Source of the DNA: Amycolatopsis regifaucium
GTDB taxonomy: Bacteria; Actinomycetota; Actinomycetes; Mycobacteriales; Pseudonocardiaceae
Length of the DNA: 64,000 nt
NCBI RefSeq assembly: GCF_001613935.1
Contig: NZ_LQCI01000003.1
Span: forward strand, 1 to 64,000
Reading direction: 5' to 3'
Part shown: piece by piece, positions 43,574 to 52,323 of the stretch
Numbering within the stretch: the stretch's first letter is position 1
Layout: every line of letters begins with the position of its first letter
Translations under genes and position numbers: made by a program
Notes under the pieces: generated by a model
What the model saw: the letters and a program-made list of their open reading frames with translations, nothing else
Told to the model about the DNA's origin: nothing
The model's database searches: none

Positions 43574-43623
43574 AGGTAGCGAAGGTCCCCTTCGCTACCT
43601 TCAGGGTAAGCAAGGGGACCTTC
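43574..43623. repeat. mutually exclusive hairpins in a 400-bp gap
   Basis: The gap 43407-43824 holds no convincing gene. AGGTAGCGAAGG (43574-43585) pairs with CCTTCGCTACCT (43589-43600), but the overlapping GAAGGTCCCCTT (43581-43592) also pairs with AAGGGGACCTTC (43612-43623). Only one of the two stems can form at a time. A direct repeat TGGACGGTCAAG occurs on both sides (near 43520 and 43673). It may be an attenuator-like switch for the membrane protein gene at 43825, or nested palindromic repeats. Confidence 0.55.
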
Positions 43624-43824
43624 ACGGCAACGAGCCGATCACGCCGGCCACCATGGCTTCGGGAGCTGTCCTCATGGACGGTCAAGACCGCAACAACGTC
43701 TCCGTGGTTGAACCGCTCGGCCATGCCCGCCACCGGAACGCCGGGACGAAAGTCCTCTTCAGCTCCCTAGCGCCGTGCGCTACGCTCTCGCTAGAGCGAT
43801 CTATCAAATCGCAAAGGGGCGAAC

Positions 43825-44262
43825 ATGGATCTTCTTCGAGACCGGGGACTCACCGCCTTGCGGCTGATCCTGGCGTTCACGCTGTTGTCCACCACGCTGC
43901 ACTACGCGCACAACGTGCTCAGAGCGGCGGACTACCCGCAGCTCGAAGGGATCTCGGTCGGTGTCACGGCCGCGCTGGTCGTCTTCGCGTACTTCCTCTT
44001 CACCGCGTTCGGCGTGCTCGGCTACCGCGACTACCTGCGCGGGCGCTCCTGGCGGGCGCTCGCGTTCCTGATGGTCTACTCGCTGTCCGGATTGGCCAGC
44101 CTCGGGCATTTCCTGATCGCGGTGCCGCAGATCCCGGCCTTCTGGTTCGCCACGATCTACACCGATACAGCGGCGGCACTCCTGTTGTGGGCCTTCGTGA
44201 CCTGGGCCGCGACGAAACTCAACCGGGTGAGCGCGCCTGACCAACTCTCTACACAACATTGA
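43825..44262 (+). CDS. four-helix membrane protein
   Basis: 145 residues with four predicted membrane helices (about 10-30, 48-66, 77-98, 105-127), a DoxX-like size and spacing but without a recognised motif: TALRLILAFTLLSTTLHYAHN and YSLSGLASLGHFLIAVPQIP are typical stretches. AAAGGGG precedes the ATG. It ends 32 bp before boxC, and the box promoter overlaps its 3' end. Function unknown. Confidence 0.75.
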   Translation: MDLLRDRGLTALRLILAFTLLSTTLHYAHNVLRAADYPQLEGISVGVTAALVVFAYFLFTAFGVLGYRDYLRGRSWRALAFLMVYSLSGLASLGHFLIAVPQIPAFWFATIYTDTAAALLLWAFVTWAATKLNRVSAPDQLSTQH

Positions 44263-44294
44263 CGTTCAATATCGGCATGTAGACAATCGATGGG
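44258..44294 (+). promoter_or_regulatory. promoter and operator of the box operon, leaderless
   Basis: TTGACG at 44259-44264 and GACAAT at 44282-44287 have a 17-bp spacer; transcription would start at or next to the boxC GTG at 44295. ATTGA-CGT-TCAAT at 44258-44270 is a perfect palindrome covering the -35, a likely repressor site. No ribosome binding site precedes boxC, which supports a leaderless mRNA. Confidence 0.65.
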
Positions 44295-45887
44295 GTGACG
44301 CGGACCACGTCGGTGACGTTCGAACGTCATCCCAGCGGCTACCGGCACTGGCACCTGGGCATCGACGGTGACGTCGCGTGGCTCGAACTCGACGTCGACG
44401 CCGACGGGGGTCTCGTACCGGGTTACGAGCTCAAGCTCAACTCGTACGACCTCGGCGTCGACATCGAGTTGTACGACGCGACGCAGCGCCTGCGGTTCGA
44501 ACATCCCGAAGTCCGCGTGGTCATCGTGACCAGCGCGAAGGACAACGTCTTCTGCGCGGGCGCGAACATCCGCATGCTGGCTTCGTCGTCGCACGAGTGG
44601 AAGGTGAACTTCTGCAAGTTCACCAACGAGACCCGCAACGCCATCGAGGACGCGTCGGCGAACTCCGGTCAGCTCTACATCGCCGCGGTCAACGGCACCT
44701 GCGCCGGCGGCGGGTACGAGATCGCGCTCGCCTGCGAGAAGATCCTGCTGGTCGACGACAACTCTTCGACCGTCGCGCTGCCGGAGATCCCGCTCCTCGG
44801 CGTCCTCCCCGGGACCGGCGGGCTCACCAGGCTGGTCGACAAACGCGGCGTGCGGCGGGATCTCGCCGACGTCTTCGCCACCCGTCCGGACGGTATGAAA
44901 GGCCGGGCCGCCCTCGACTGGCGGCTCGTCGACGAACTCGTGCCGCGGCAGGGGTTCCGCGAAGCCGTACTGGCCAAGGCGAAGGAACTCGCGCGGACGA
45001 GCGGCCGGCTCGATGGTGAAGGTGTCGAGTTGACGCCCCTCGTGCATCGCTATGTCGACATTTCGCTGGGCGCGACCGAAGCGACGATCACCGTCAAGGG
45101 ACCCGACGGCGACGATGGCTGGCTGCTGGACGTCACTCGCGAACTGGACGACGCCATCCTTCGCCTGCGCACCAACGAACCCGAACTCGGTACCTGGGTA
45201 CTCCGCACCGAAGGCGATCCGGCGCAGGTCCTGGCGCACGAACGTGTCGTGTTCGACGCGAAAGACGTTCTGAGCAACGAAATCGTTCACTACTGGAAGC
45301 GGACGCTCAAGCGGCTCGACGTCACCAGCCGCAGCCTGATCGCGCTCATCGAACCTGGTAGCTGCTTCGCCGGGCTCCTGCTGGAACTCGCGCTCGCCGC
45401 GGATCGGCAGTACATCTTGGACGGTCCGCCGATCGACGACGAAGACAGTGAAGAACGTGCGTCGATCACCCTGTCCGAGGCCAACTTCGGCCGCCTTCCG
45501 ATGGGGAACGGCCTGTCCCGCCTCGAATCCCGGTTCTTCGGCGACCCTGAGCACGTCACGATGCTCGCGGCAGAACGCGGAAAACCGCTTGGTCCGGCGG
45601 AGGCGAACGAGCTCGGTCTGGTCACCGACGCCCCGGACGACCTCGACTGGGAAGACGAGGTCCGGATCGCGCTGGAAAGCCGGGCTTCGCTGAGTCCCGA
45701 CGCGCTGACCGGAATGGAGGCGAACCACCGGTTCGTCGGACCCGAGACGCTGGAAAGCAAGATCTTCGGCCGCTTGGCGGCTTGGCAGAACTGGATCTTC
45801 ACTCGTCCGAACGCATCCGGTCCGGAAGGCGCTTTGCGTCGCTACGGTACTGGTCAGAAGGCCGTCTTCGACAGGAAGCGGGTTTGA
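44295..45887 (+). CDS. boxC: benzoyl-CoA-dihydrodiol lyase BoxC
   Basis: 530 residues from GTG at 44295, the expected length. Two crotonase-like halves: the first shows DNVFCAGANIRML and GTCAGGGYEIALACE, the second ALIEPGSCFAGLLLELALAA. BoxC opens the ring of 2,3-epoxybenzoyl-CoA and releases formate, giving 3,4-dehydroadipyl-CoA semialdehyde in the aerobic benzoyl-CoA pathway. First gene of the operon boxC-boxB-ligase; 5 bp separate it from boxB. Confidence 0.96.
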   Translation: MTRTTSVTFERHPSGYRHWHLGIDGDVAWLELDVDADGGLVPGYELKLNSYDLGVDIELYDATQRLRFEHPEVRVVIVTSAKDNVFCAGANIRMLASSSHEWKVNFCKFTNETRNAIEDASANSGQLYIAAVNGTCAGGGYEIALACEKILLVDDNSSTVALPEIPLLGVLPGTGGLTRLVDKRGVRRDLADVFATRPDGMKGRAALDWRLVDELVPRQGFREAVLAKAKELARTSGRLDGEGVELTPLVHRYVDISLGATEATITVKGPDGDDGWLLDVTRELDDAILRLRTNEPELGTWVLRTEGDPAQVLAHERVVFDAKDVLSNEIVHYWKRTLKRLDVTSRSLIALIEPGSCFAGLLLELALAADRQYILDGPPIDDEDSEERASITLSEANFGRLPMGNGLSRLESRFFGDPEHVTMLAAERGKPLGPAEANELGLVTDAPDDLDWEDEVRIALESRASLSPDALTGMEANHRFVGPETLESKIFGRLAAWQNWIFTRPNASGPEGALRRYGTGQKAVFDRKRV

Positions 45888-45892
45888 GACCC

Positions 45893-47314
45893 ATGCCCAC
45901 CAAGATCGATTACGACGCCAAGATCCCCAACAACGTCGATCTCTCCGGGGACCGGCGGCTCCAGCGGGCGCTGGAGGGCTGGCAGCCGAAGTTCCTGGAC
46001 TGGTGGGGTGAAATGGGCCCCACGCTGCAAACTCAAGGCGTCTACCTGCGCACGGCGGTCAGCGTCGGCCGGGACGGCTGGGCGCATTTCGACCACGTCA
46101 ACGTGCCGGACTACCGGTGGGGGATCTTCCTCGCGGAGCGCGACCCGGACCGCGTCATCACCTTCGGCGAGCACCAGGGCGAACCGGCCTGGCAGCAAGT
46201 TCCCGGCGAATACCGCGCCGATCTCCAGCGGCTCATCGTCATCCAAGGCGATACCGAACCCGCGTCGGTCGAGCAGCAGAAACTGCTGGGGCTGACCGCA
46301 CCGAGCCTTTACGATCTGCGGAACCTCTTCCAGGTCAACGTCGAAGAAGGCCGTCATCTGTGGGCGATGGTGTATCTGCTGCACGCCTACTTCGGCCGCG
46401 AAGGCCGTGAAGAAGCGGAAGCCTTGCTGCTCCGGAATTCCGGAAGTCCGGACGCCCCGCGCATCCTCGGCGCCTTCAACGAAGAGACCGCGGATTGGCT
46501 CGCCTTCTACATGTTCACCTATTTCACCGATCGTGATGGCAAATACCAGCTCGGCACGCTCAAGGAAAGCGGCTTCGACCCGCTTTCCCGCACTTGTGAA
46601 TTCATGCTCAAGGAAGAGGCGCACCACATGTTCGTCGGTACCACCGGCGTGGACCGCGTGGTCACCCGGAGTGCCGAACTGATCCGCGAGCACGACACCT
46701 TCGACATCGCCGGGCACGGCGGGATCCCGCTCGATCTCATCCAGCGATACCTGAACTTCCACTACACCGTCTCGCTCGACCTGTTCGGCGGCGAGACTTC
46801 GACCAACGCGGCGAACTACTACACCGCCGGGCTGAAAGGCCGCTGGCAGGAGGCCCGCCGCAAGGACGACCACCGGCTCACCGACTCCGCCGGGTCGCTG
46901 TCCCGTCCGCGGGCCGACGGCACCTGGGAGATCGAAGAACACCCGGCCATCCTGCTGCTGAACCTCGACCTGCGGGAGGAGTACCGCGCCGACTGCCAGA
47001 CCGGGGTCAACCGCTGGAACAAGATCCTGGACGAGGCGGGCATCGACTTCCGATTCGTCCTCCCGCACCCTGGATTCAATCGCGAAGTCGGCATAAACTC
47101 CGGCCACCATGTGACGCCCGACGGCACCGTTGTCGACGAGCGGACCTGGCTGGCCGGCAAACGCAAGTGGCTGCCCACCCCGGAAGACCTGACCTTCGTC
47201 CGATCGCTGATGCATCCGGTGTACGAGCGAGGAAAGATCGCGAGCTGGGTGGCGCCGCCACGCCAGGGCATCAATGGGAAACCGTTCGACTACGAATACG
47301 TTTACCTGAGCTGA
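45893..47314 (+). CDS. boxB: benzoyl-CoA 2,3-epoxidase oxygenase component BoxB
   Basis: 473 residues from ATG at 45893. The first carboxylate/His cluster of the di-iron site is in VNVEEGRHLWAMVYLLH (about residue 150) and the second in LKEEAHHMFVGT (about 240). BoxB inserts oxygen into benzoyl-CoA, using electrons from the flavoprotein BoxA. No boxA lies nearby, so the reductase must be encoded elsewhere. It precedes the CoA ligase by 18 bp. Confidence 0.96.
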   Translation: MPTKIDYDAKIPNNVDLSGDRRLQRALEGWQPKFLDWWGEMGPTLQTQGVYLRTAVSVGRDGWAHFDHVNVPDYRWGIFLAERDPDRVITFGEHQGEPAWQQVPGEYRADLQRLIVIQGDTEPASVEQQKLLGLTAPSLYDLRNLFQVNVEEGRHLWAMVYLLHAYFGREGREEAEALLLRNSGSPDAPRILGAFNEETADWLAFYMFTYFTDRDGKYQLGTLKESGFDPLSRTCEFMLKEEAHHMFVGTTGVDRVVTRSAELIREHDTFDIAGHGGIPLDLIQRYLNFHYTVSLDLFGGETSTNAANYYTAGLKGRWQEARRKDDHRLTDSAGSLSRPRADGTWEIEEHPAILLLNLDLREEYRADCQTGVNRWNKILDEAGIDFRFVLPHPGFNREVGINSGHHVTPDGTVVDERTWLAGKRKWLPTPEDLTFVRSLMHPVYERGKIASWVAPPRQGINGKPFDYEYVYLS

Positions 47315-47332
47315 GCCGATAGAAGGTGCGCC

Positions 47333-48931
47333 GTGACCGCTGCAGCTACCGGGTTCAACGCGGCGAGCTACCTGCTCGAGGCGCATCTGGCGGAGGGGCG
47401 CGGCGCCAAGACCGCGGTCGTTTCACCGAGGCGGAGCCTCACCTACGCCGAACTCGCGGCCGAAACCCGCCGGGTCGCGGCCGGACTGCGCGCGATCGGC
47501 GTCCGCCCGGAGGAGCGGGTCCTGTTCTGCATGGTCGACGACGTCGAACTGCTCACCGGGCTCCTCGGCGCGATGCTGGCCGGGGCGGTCGCGGTACCGG
47601 TGTCCACCATGGTCACCGGGCTGGACCTCGGCAAGCTGCTCGCCGACTCACGGGCCAGGGTCCTGTGCGTTTCCGGCGAGTTCACCGCACAGGCGACGAT
47701 CGCGCTGGGGCTGGCGCCCGAGGTCACCGACGTCGTGCTGGACAGGGCGAAGGCGGCCGAACTGCCGTCCGGGGTCCGCGTGCACGACTGGAGTGATCTG
47801 TCCACAGTGGACGATCACGGTTTCGAACCGGCGCCGACCTGGGAGGACTCGCCCGCGCTCTGGCTGTACACCTCGGGGACGACGGGTAAGCCGAAGGGGG
47901 CGATGCACCGGCACGCGGGCATCCGCGCGGTCTGCGAAACGTATGCGCGCGGCGTGCTGGACGTCGGCCCGAACGACCGGTTCCTTTCCGTCCCCAAGCT
48001 GTTCTTCGCTTACGGCTTGGGGAATTCCGCGTTCTTCCCGCTCGCGGCCGGCGGGACGACGCTGCTCGAACCGGCCCGTCCGACCCCAGGACTGATCGCC
48101 GCCAGGGCGTGCGCGGAGCGGCCGACGTTGTTCTTCGCCGTTCCGACCTTCTACGCGGCGTTGCTCGCCAGCGACCTCCCGAACGACACGTTCGCTTCGG
48201 TACGCCAAGCCGTTTCGGCAGGCGAACCGCTACCCGCCGTGCTCTACGAGCGGTTCCGTGACCGGTTCGGCGTCGAGATCATCGACGGGATCGGGTCCAC
48301 AGAGGCACTGCACATCTTCCTGTCCAACCGGCCGCGTCAGGTCCGGCCGGGCAGCACGGGGGTGCCGGTCCCCGGCTACGAAGTCGCCCTGCGTGACGAG
48401 CACGGCGCGCCCGTACCGGACGGGCAGCCCGGTGAGCTGTTCGTCGCCGGACCGTCGATCGCGACCGGATACTGGGCGCGGTACGAGACGACGAAGCACG
48501 TCTTCCAGGGCGAATGGCTGCGGACGGGTGACAGTTTCGTGCGCAACGCCGACGGGACCTACACCTGCCTCGGGCGGTTCAACGACATGCTGAAGCCCGG
48601 TGGGATCTGGGTGTCGCCCGCCGAGGTCGAGGACCGGCTGCGGCAGCATCCGGCGGTCGCCGAGGTCGCCGTCGTGGCCGCCTTCGACTCAGACGGCATC
48701 GAGAAACCGGTCGCCTGCGTGGTCGGCGTTCCCGGCCATCGGCTGGACGCGGACGAGCTGATCGACTTCTGCCGGGCGGGGCTGGCGTCGTTCAAACGCC
48801 CGCGAGGCGTCGTCGAGCTGGGCGAACTGCCCAAGACGGCGACCGGGAAGATCCGGCGCAACGTCATCCGTGACCTCGTGCGAGACCTGTACGAGGTCCG
48901 GGACCCCGCCCCGCCGCATTTAGTCCTCTAA
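47333..48931 (+). CDS. benzoate-CoA ligase
   Basis: 532 residues from GTG at 47333. Adenylate-forming fold with LWLYTSGTTGKPKGAMHRH (P-loop, about residue 179), IGSTEALHIFLSN, GEWLRTGD and the catalytic Lys in PKTATGKIRRN. Similar to benzoate-CoA ligases of the BadA/BclA group. It feeds benzoyl-CoA to BoxB and BoxC. The last residues (HLVL) come from a hairpin element that reaches into the coding end and introduces a TTA codon at 48920-48922. Confidence 0.92.
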   Translation: MTAAATGFNAASYLLEAHLAEGRGAKTAVVSPRRSLTYAELAAETRRVAAGLRAIGVRPEERVLFCMVDDVELLTGLLGAMLAGAVAVPVSTMVTGLDLGKLLADSRARVLCVSGEFTAQATIALGLAPEVTDVVLDRAKAAELPSGVRVHDWSDLSTVDDHGFEPAPTWEDSPALWLYTSGTTGKPKGAMHRHAGIRAVCETYARGVLDVGPNDRFLSVPKLFFAYGLGNSAFFPLAAGGTTLLEPARPTPGLIAARACAERPTLFFAVPTFYAALLASDLPNDTFASVRQAVSAGEPLPAVLYERFRDRFGVEIIDGIGSTEALHIFLSNRPRQVRPGSTGVPVPGYEVALRDEHGAPVPDGQPGELFVAGPSIATGYWARYETTKHVFQGEWLRTGDSFVRNADGTYTCLGRFNDMLKPGGIWVSPAEVEDRLRQHPAVAEVAVVAAFDSDGIEKPVACVVGVPGHRLDADELIDFCRAGLASFKRPRGVVELGELPKTATGKIRRNVIRDLVRDLYEVRDPAPPHLVL

Positions 48932-48978
48932 ATGCGGTACGTGCACGCGCAACTACCGCATTTAGAGGACGAAATGCG
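48915..48978. repeat. hairpin family A, copy 2
   Basis: Arms 48915-48939 and 48954-48978 pair at 24 of 25 positions, with inner TGC/GCA pairing in the 14-nt loop. The left arm contains the last codons and the TAA stop of the ligase gene; the right arm ends 5 bp before the MarR stop codon. Convergent position fits a bidirectional terminator. Confidence 0.88.
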
Positions 48979-48983
48979 GCAGG

Positions 48984-49433
48984 TCAGGAGCCGTTGACGG
49001 TGCGGAGGGTGCGCATGGCCTCGGCCAGCGCGTGCGCGTCGTCACCCAGCGGAGTCAAAACGATGCGCCGCAGGATCTCCGCGCACGCCTCGCGCGCCTG
49101 CTGGGCGACGTCGAGGCCGTGCGCGGTGAGCGCGGCGAAGGTGACGCGCCGGTCGTCCGGGCTGGGCACCCGGCAGATGAGGTCCGCGGCGACCAGCCTG
49201 TCCGCGACCTTCGTGAACCCGCCGCTGGACAACGCCGCCTCGACGGCCAGCCGCGTCATCGGCATCCGGTGCTCCGGCGAGCGCACCAGCCGTAACAGGA
49301 TGTCGAAAGACGCCGGAGCCAGGCCGAACCGGTCGGCGATCTCGCCCATCAGCCTGTTCTGCGTGGCCAGGTAGCCCTCGATCACCAGGCCCCACCACGT
49401 GACCACTTCGTCGTCGCTCGGATCCGCTGTCAC
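48984..49433 (-). CDS. MarR-family regulator (MhqR-like)
   Basis: 149 residues from GTG at 49433. Winged helix with FDILLRLVRSPEHRMPMTRL, ALSSGGFTKVADRLVAADLI and the wing SPDDRRVTFAAL. It is divergent from the ring-cleaving dioxygenase gene across 99 bp holding a TCTTGCGCGCGAGA near-palindrome. The arrangement matches MhqR control of quinone and catechol detoxification genes in firmicutes. No redox Cys typical of OhrR is present at the N-terminus. Confidence 0.9.
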   Translation of the reverse strand: MTADPSDDEVVTWWGLVIEGYLATQNRLMGEIADRFGLAPASFDILLRLVRSPEHRMPMTRLAVEAALSSGGFTKVADRLVAADLICRVPSPDDRRVTFAALTAHGLDVAQQAREACAEILRRIVLTPLGDDAHALAEAMRTLRTVNGS

Positions 49434-49471
49434 GGGCGCGAGCCTACACCGAGAAATCTTTCAGGAATATA

Positions 49472-49485
49472 TCTTGCGCGCGAGA
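49472..49485. promoter_or_regulatory. candidate MarR operator
   Basis: TCTTGCGCGCGAGA, palindromic except one pair, lies midway between the divergent MarR and dioxygenase starts, in an AT-richer stretch (GGAATATATCTTG). This is the expected place for an autoregulating MarR site controlling both directions. Confidence 0.55.
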
Positions 49486-49532
49486 GGTTCTGTGGTTAGC
49501 TTGTTCTCACCGGCTCCCAGAGGAGGGGCACC

Positions 49533-50498
49533 ATGTCGATCAAGACTTCCGGCCTGCACCACGTCACCGCCATCGGTGGCGACCCCCAGCGCAACGCGGA
49601 CTTCTACACCAGGGCGCTGGGCCTGCGGCTGGTGAAGACCACCGTGAACTTCGACGACCCCGGCACCTATCACCTCTACTACGGCGATCAGTCCGGCAAG
49701 CCCGGCTCCCTGATGACGTTCTTCCCGTGGAAGGACGCGCCGAAGGGCCGTCACGGCACCGGGCAGGCGACCACGACGTCGTTCTCCGTGCCGGAAGCCT
49801 CGCTCGGCTGGTGGAAGGCGCATCTCGCCGAAAGCGGCATCGAGACGAGTCAGATCCGCAACTCCGACGGGGAAGAGACGCTCACCTTCCTCGACCCGGA
49901 CGGACTGAAGCTCGCGCTCGTCGCGCATCCCCAGGGTGACCCGCGCGACCCGTGGGACACGAAGCTCGTCCCCGCCGAGCACGCCATCCGCGGGCTGCAC
50001 TCCGTCACGCTGTCGGTGTCCAAAGAGGACGCGACCGCCGGGATGCTGACCGACGGCCTCGGCCTGGCCTTCCAGCACCAGGAGAGCAATCGCCTGCGCT
50101 TCTCCGCCGGTGAAGGCGGCCCCGGCGCGCTCGTCGACGTCCTCGTGACGCCGGACGCCCCGCGCGGGCTGGTGGCGGCGGGCACCGTGCACCACGTCGC
50201 GTGGCGCGCGCCGGACGAGCGGACCCAGGCCGCGTGGCGCGACGAACTGATCGACGACGGGGTGAACGTGACGTCCATTTTGGACCGTCAATACTTCCGC
50301 TCGATCTACTTCCGTGAGCCGGGCGGCACCCTGCTCGAAGTCGCGACCGACGAACCCGGTTTCGCGATCGACGAGCCGCTGCTGGAACTCGGCCGCGCGC
50401 TGAAACTGCCGCCGTGGCTGGAGCCCAAGCGCGAGGACATCGAGGCGATGCTGCCGAAGCTGGACCTCCCCAGCGAGAACAACCCGGACGCACGATGA
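49533..50498 (+). CDS. ring-cleaving dioxygenase, VOC family (MhqO/LinE-like)
   Basis: 321 residues with AGAGGAGGGG before ATG. Two glyoxalase/extradiol domains: first metal His in GLHHVTAIGG, pairing residue in HGTGQATTTSF; second domain with IRGLHSVTLSVS, VHHVAWRAPDE and the Glu in GGTLLEVATDEPGF. Such proteins cleave hydroquinones or catechols and protect against quinone stress. Coupled to the esterase gene by an ATGA overlap and under the divergent MarR gene. Confidence 0.9.
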   Translation: MSIKTSGLHHVTAIGGDPQRNADFYTRALGLRLVKTTVNFDDPGTYHLYYGDQSGKPGSLMTFFPWKDAPKGRHGTGQATTTSFSVPEASLGWWKAHLAESGIETSQIRNSDGEETLTFLDPDGLKLALVAHPQGDPRDPWDTKLVPAEHAIRGLHSVTLSVSKEDATAGMLTDGLGLAFQHQESNRLRFSAGEGGPGALVDVLVTPDAPRGLVAAGTVHHVAWRAPDERTQAAWRDELIDDGVNVTSILDRQYFRSIYFREPGGTLLEVATDEPGFAIDEPLLELGRALKLPPWLEPKREDIEAMLPKLDLPSENNPDAR

Positions 50499-51100
50499 CC
50501 GGACTGGAGCACAAGTACGTCGAAGGTTCACCGGACGAGCCGGTGCTGCTGCTTCTGCACGGCACCGGCGGCGGTCCGGACGATCTGGTGCCGCTCGCCC
50601 GTCAGCTGAGTCCTGAGTCGGCGCTGCTCGCGCCGGCCGGGCCGGTGTCGGAACACGGTGCGCCGCGGTGGTTCCGCCGGTTGGCGGAAGGCGTTTTCGA
50701 CCACGAGGACGTGGTCTTCCGCGCGAACCAGCTTGCCGATTTCGTGGTGGCCTCGCGGGCGGCCTACGGCCTCGAAGGCAGGCGGCTGGTCGCCATCGGA
50801 TTTTCCAATGGCGCCAACATCGCGGCCGCGGTGACCTTGCTCCGCCCGGACGCCGTTCGCGAGGCGGCGCTGTTCGCGGCGATGTCGCCCGTTCCTTCGC
50901 CACCACAACATGATTTGTCCGGTACGAGGGTGTTCCTCTCGAATGGCGAACAGGATCCGATGGCGCCGCTCGCGTCGGCGGAGGCACTCGTCCGTGTCTT
51001 GCGCGAGCGTTCCGCGGACGTCGTCGCGCATCGCCATCCCGGTGGACATCAGGTGACAGGCAACGGTTTGGTAGCGGCCGCGGGATGGCTCAACCCTTGA
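50495..51100 (+). CDS. carboxylesterase/phospholipase-like hydrolase (MhqD-like)
   Basis: 201 residues from ATG at 50495. LLLLHGTGGGPDDLVPLARQ, nucleophile elbow GFSNGANIAAA (Ser about 107), acid in SNGEQDPMAP and catalytic His in HPGGHQVTG. This is the MhqD group, typically encoded with MhqO-type dioxygenases and MhqR. It presumably hydrolyses an ester or ring-fission product during quinone detoxification. Confidence 0.9.
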   Translation: MTGLEHKYVEGSPDEPVLLLLHGTGGGPDDLVPLARQLSPESALLAPAGPVSEHGAPRWFRRLAEGVFDHEDVVFRANQLADFVVASRAAYGLEGRRLVAIGFSNGANIAAAVTLLRPDAVREAALFAAMSPVPSPPQHDLSGTRVFLSNGEQDPMAPLASAEALVRVLRERSADVVAHRHPGGHQVTGNGLVAAAGWLNP

Positions 51101-51136
51101 CGGTGCGAGCAAAGTAGACGGACGTACCATCGCCCG

Positions 51137-52285
51137 ATGACTAACGGCGACCTTGCCCGCGCCCAGGCTCTGCTCGAAAGGGTGCTCCTGGCGGACGGAC
51201 ACAACGATCTGCCATGGGAGCTGCGGGTAACGACCGGCCCCGATCCGGTCGAGGCCGTGGCGGGCACGGATCTCACGATCCGCCAGCCGCATCTGCACAC
51301 CGACTTCCCGAAGCTCGCCGAAGGCAGGCTCGGGATGCAGTTCTGGTCCGTCTACGTGCCTTGTCAGTTCGAGGGGCACAGCGCGGTCACGGCGGTGCTC
51401 GAACAGATCGAGATCGTGCACCAGATGATCGAGCGATACCCCGATCGCCTGGCGCTGGCGGACACCGCGGACGAGGCCGAAGCGGCTTTCCGCGACGGTA
51501 AGATCGCCTCGCTGCTGGGCGCCGAGGGCGGCCACAGCATCGCCGAATCCCTTGGCGTGCTGAGGATCCTGCGCCGCCTCGGCGTCCGGTACATGACGCT
51601 GACGCACAATCACAACACCACCTGGGCCGACTCCGGCACGGACGAGCCCGCCCACCACGGGCTCACCGACTTCGGTCGCGACGTCGTCCGCGAGATGAAC
51701 AAGATCGGCATGCTGGTCGACCTCTCGCACGTCGCGCCGAGCACCATGCGCGACGCGCTGGAGGTCAGTTCCGCGCCGGTGATCTTCAGTCACTCGTCGT
51801 GCCGCGCGGTCAACGACCATCCGCGCAACATTCCTAATGACGTCCTGGAAACCCTGGCCGCCAAGGACGGCGTCGCGATGGTGACCTTCGTACCGGGCTT
51901 CATCTCGCCGAAGGTCGCCGAGTGGGACGACCAGTTGCGCCAGGACATGGATGCCGCGGGCCAGGACTACCGGAATCTCGACCTGCGCACCAAGTTCACC
52001 GCGGAGCGCGGCGGTCCGGAGAAGCCGAAGGCGAGCATCGACGACGTCGTCGCGCACATCGAGCACGCTCGCGAGGTGGCCGGTGTCGACCACATCGGCC
52101 TCGGCGGTGACTACGACGGCGTCGCGACACTGCCGGATGGCCTCGAAGACGTTTCGAAGTATCCGGTGCTGTTCGCCGCGCTGCTGGAGCGCGGCTGGAG
52201 TGAAGAGGATTGCGCGAAACTGGCCGGGAAGAACACCTTGCGCGTGCTCCGCGCGGCGGACGAGGTCACCCGTTTGGACGCTTGA
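51137..52285 (+). CDS. membrane dipeptidase-like (peptidase M19)
   Basis: 382 residues. Zinc ligands: ADGHNDLPWELR (H-x-D), Glu in LLGAEGGHSIAES, His in LVDLSHVAPSTM and VIFSHSSCRAVNDHPRN, Asp in IGLGGDYDGV. The family cleaves dipeptides, including D-amino-acid dipeptides, and related amide or lactam substrates. There is no signal peptide, so it acts in the cytoplasm. It lies 36 bp after the esterase gene in the same direction and may be cotranscribed. Confidence 0.92.
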   Translation: MTNGDLARAQALLERVLLADGHNDLPWELRVTTGPDPVEAVAGTDLTIRQPHLHTDFPKLAEGRLGMQFWSVYVPCQFEGHSAVTAVLEQIEIVHQMIERYPDRLALADTADEAEAAFRDGKIASLLGAEGGHSIAESLGVLRILRRLGVRYMTLTHNHNTTWADSGTDEPAHHGLTDFGRDVVREMNKIGMLVDLSHVAPSTMRDALEVSSAPVIFSHSSCRAVNDHPRNIPNDVLETLAAKDGVAMVTFVPGFISPKVAEWDDQLRQDMDAAGQDYRNLDLRTKFTAERGGPEKPKASIDDVVAHIEHAREVAGVDHIGLGGDYDGVATLPDGLEDVSKYPVLFAALLERGWSEEDCAKLAGKNTLRVLRAADEVTRLDA

Positions 52286-52323
52286 GGACGCGATCAAGCC
52301 CACTTCGGCGGACACTGTCCTGC

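Noticed and set aside
43464..43770. Two overlapping open frames (both strands) in the 43.4-43.8 kb gap
   Set aside because: They arise from the nested inverted repeats; products are not protein-like.
44295..51100. Whole box/Mhq region as one horizontally acquired island
   Set aside because: Codon use and GC look like the neighbours, no integrase, tRNA site or flanking repeats; the hairpins nearby also occur elsewhere in the window.
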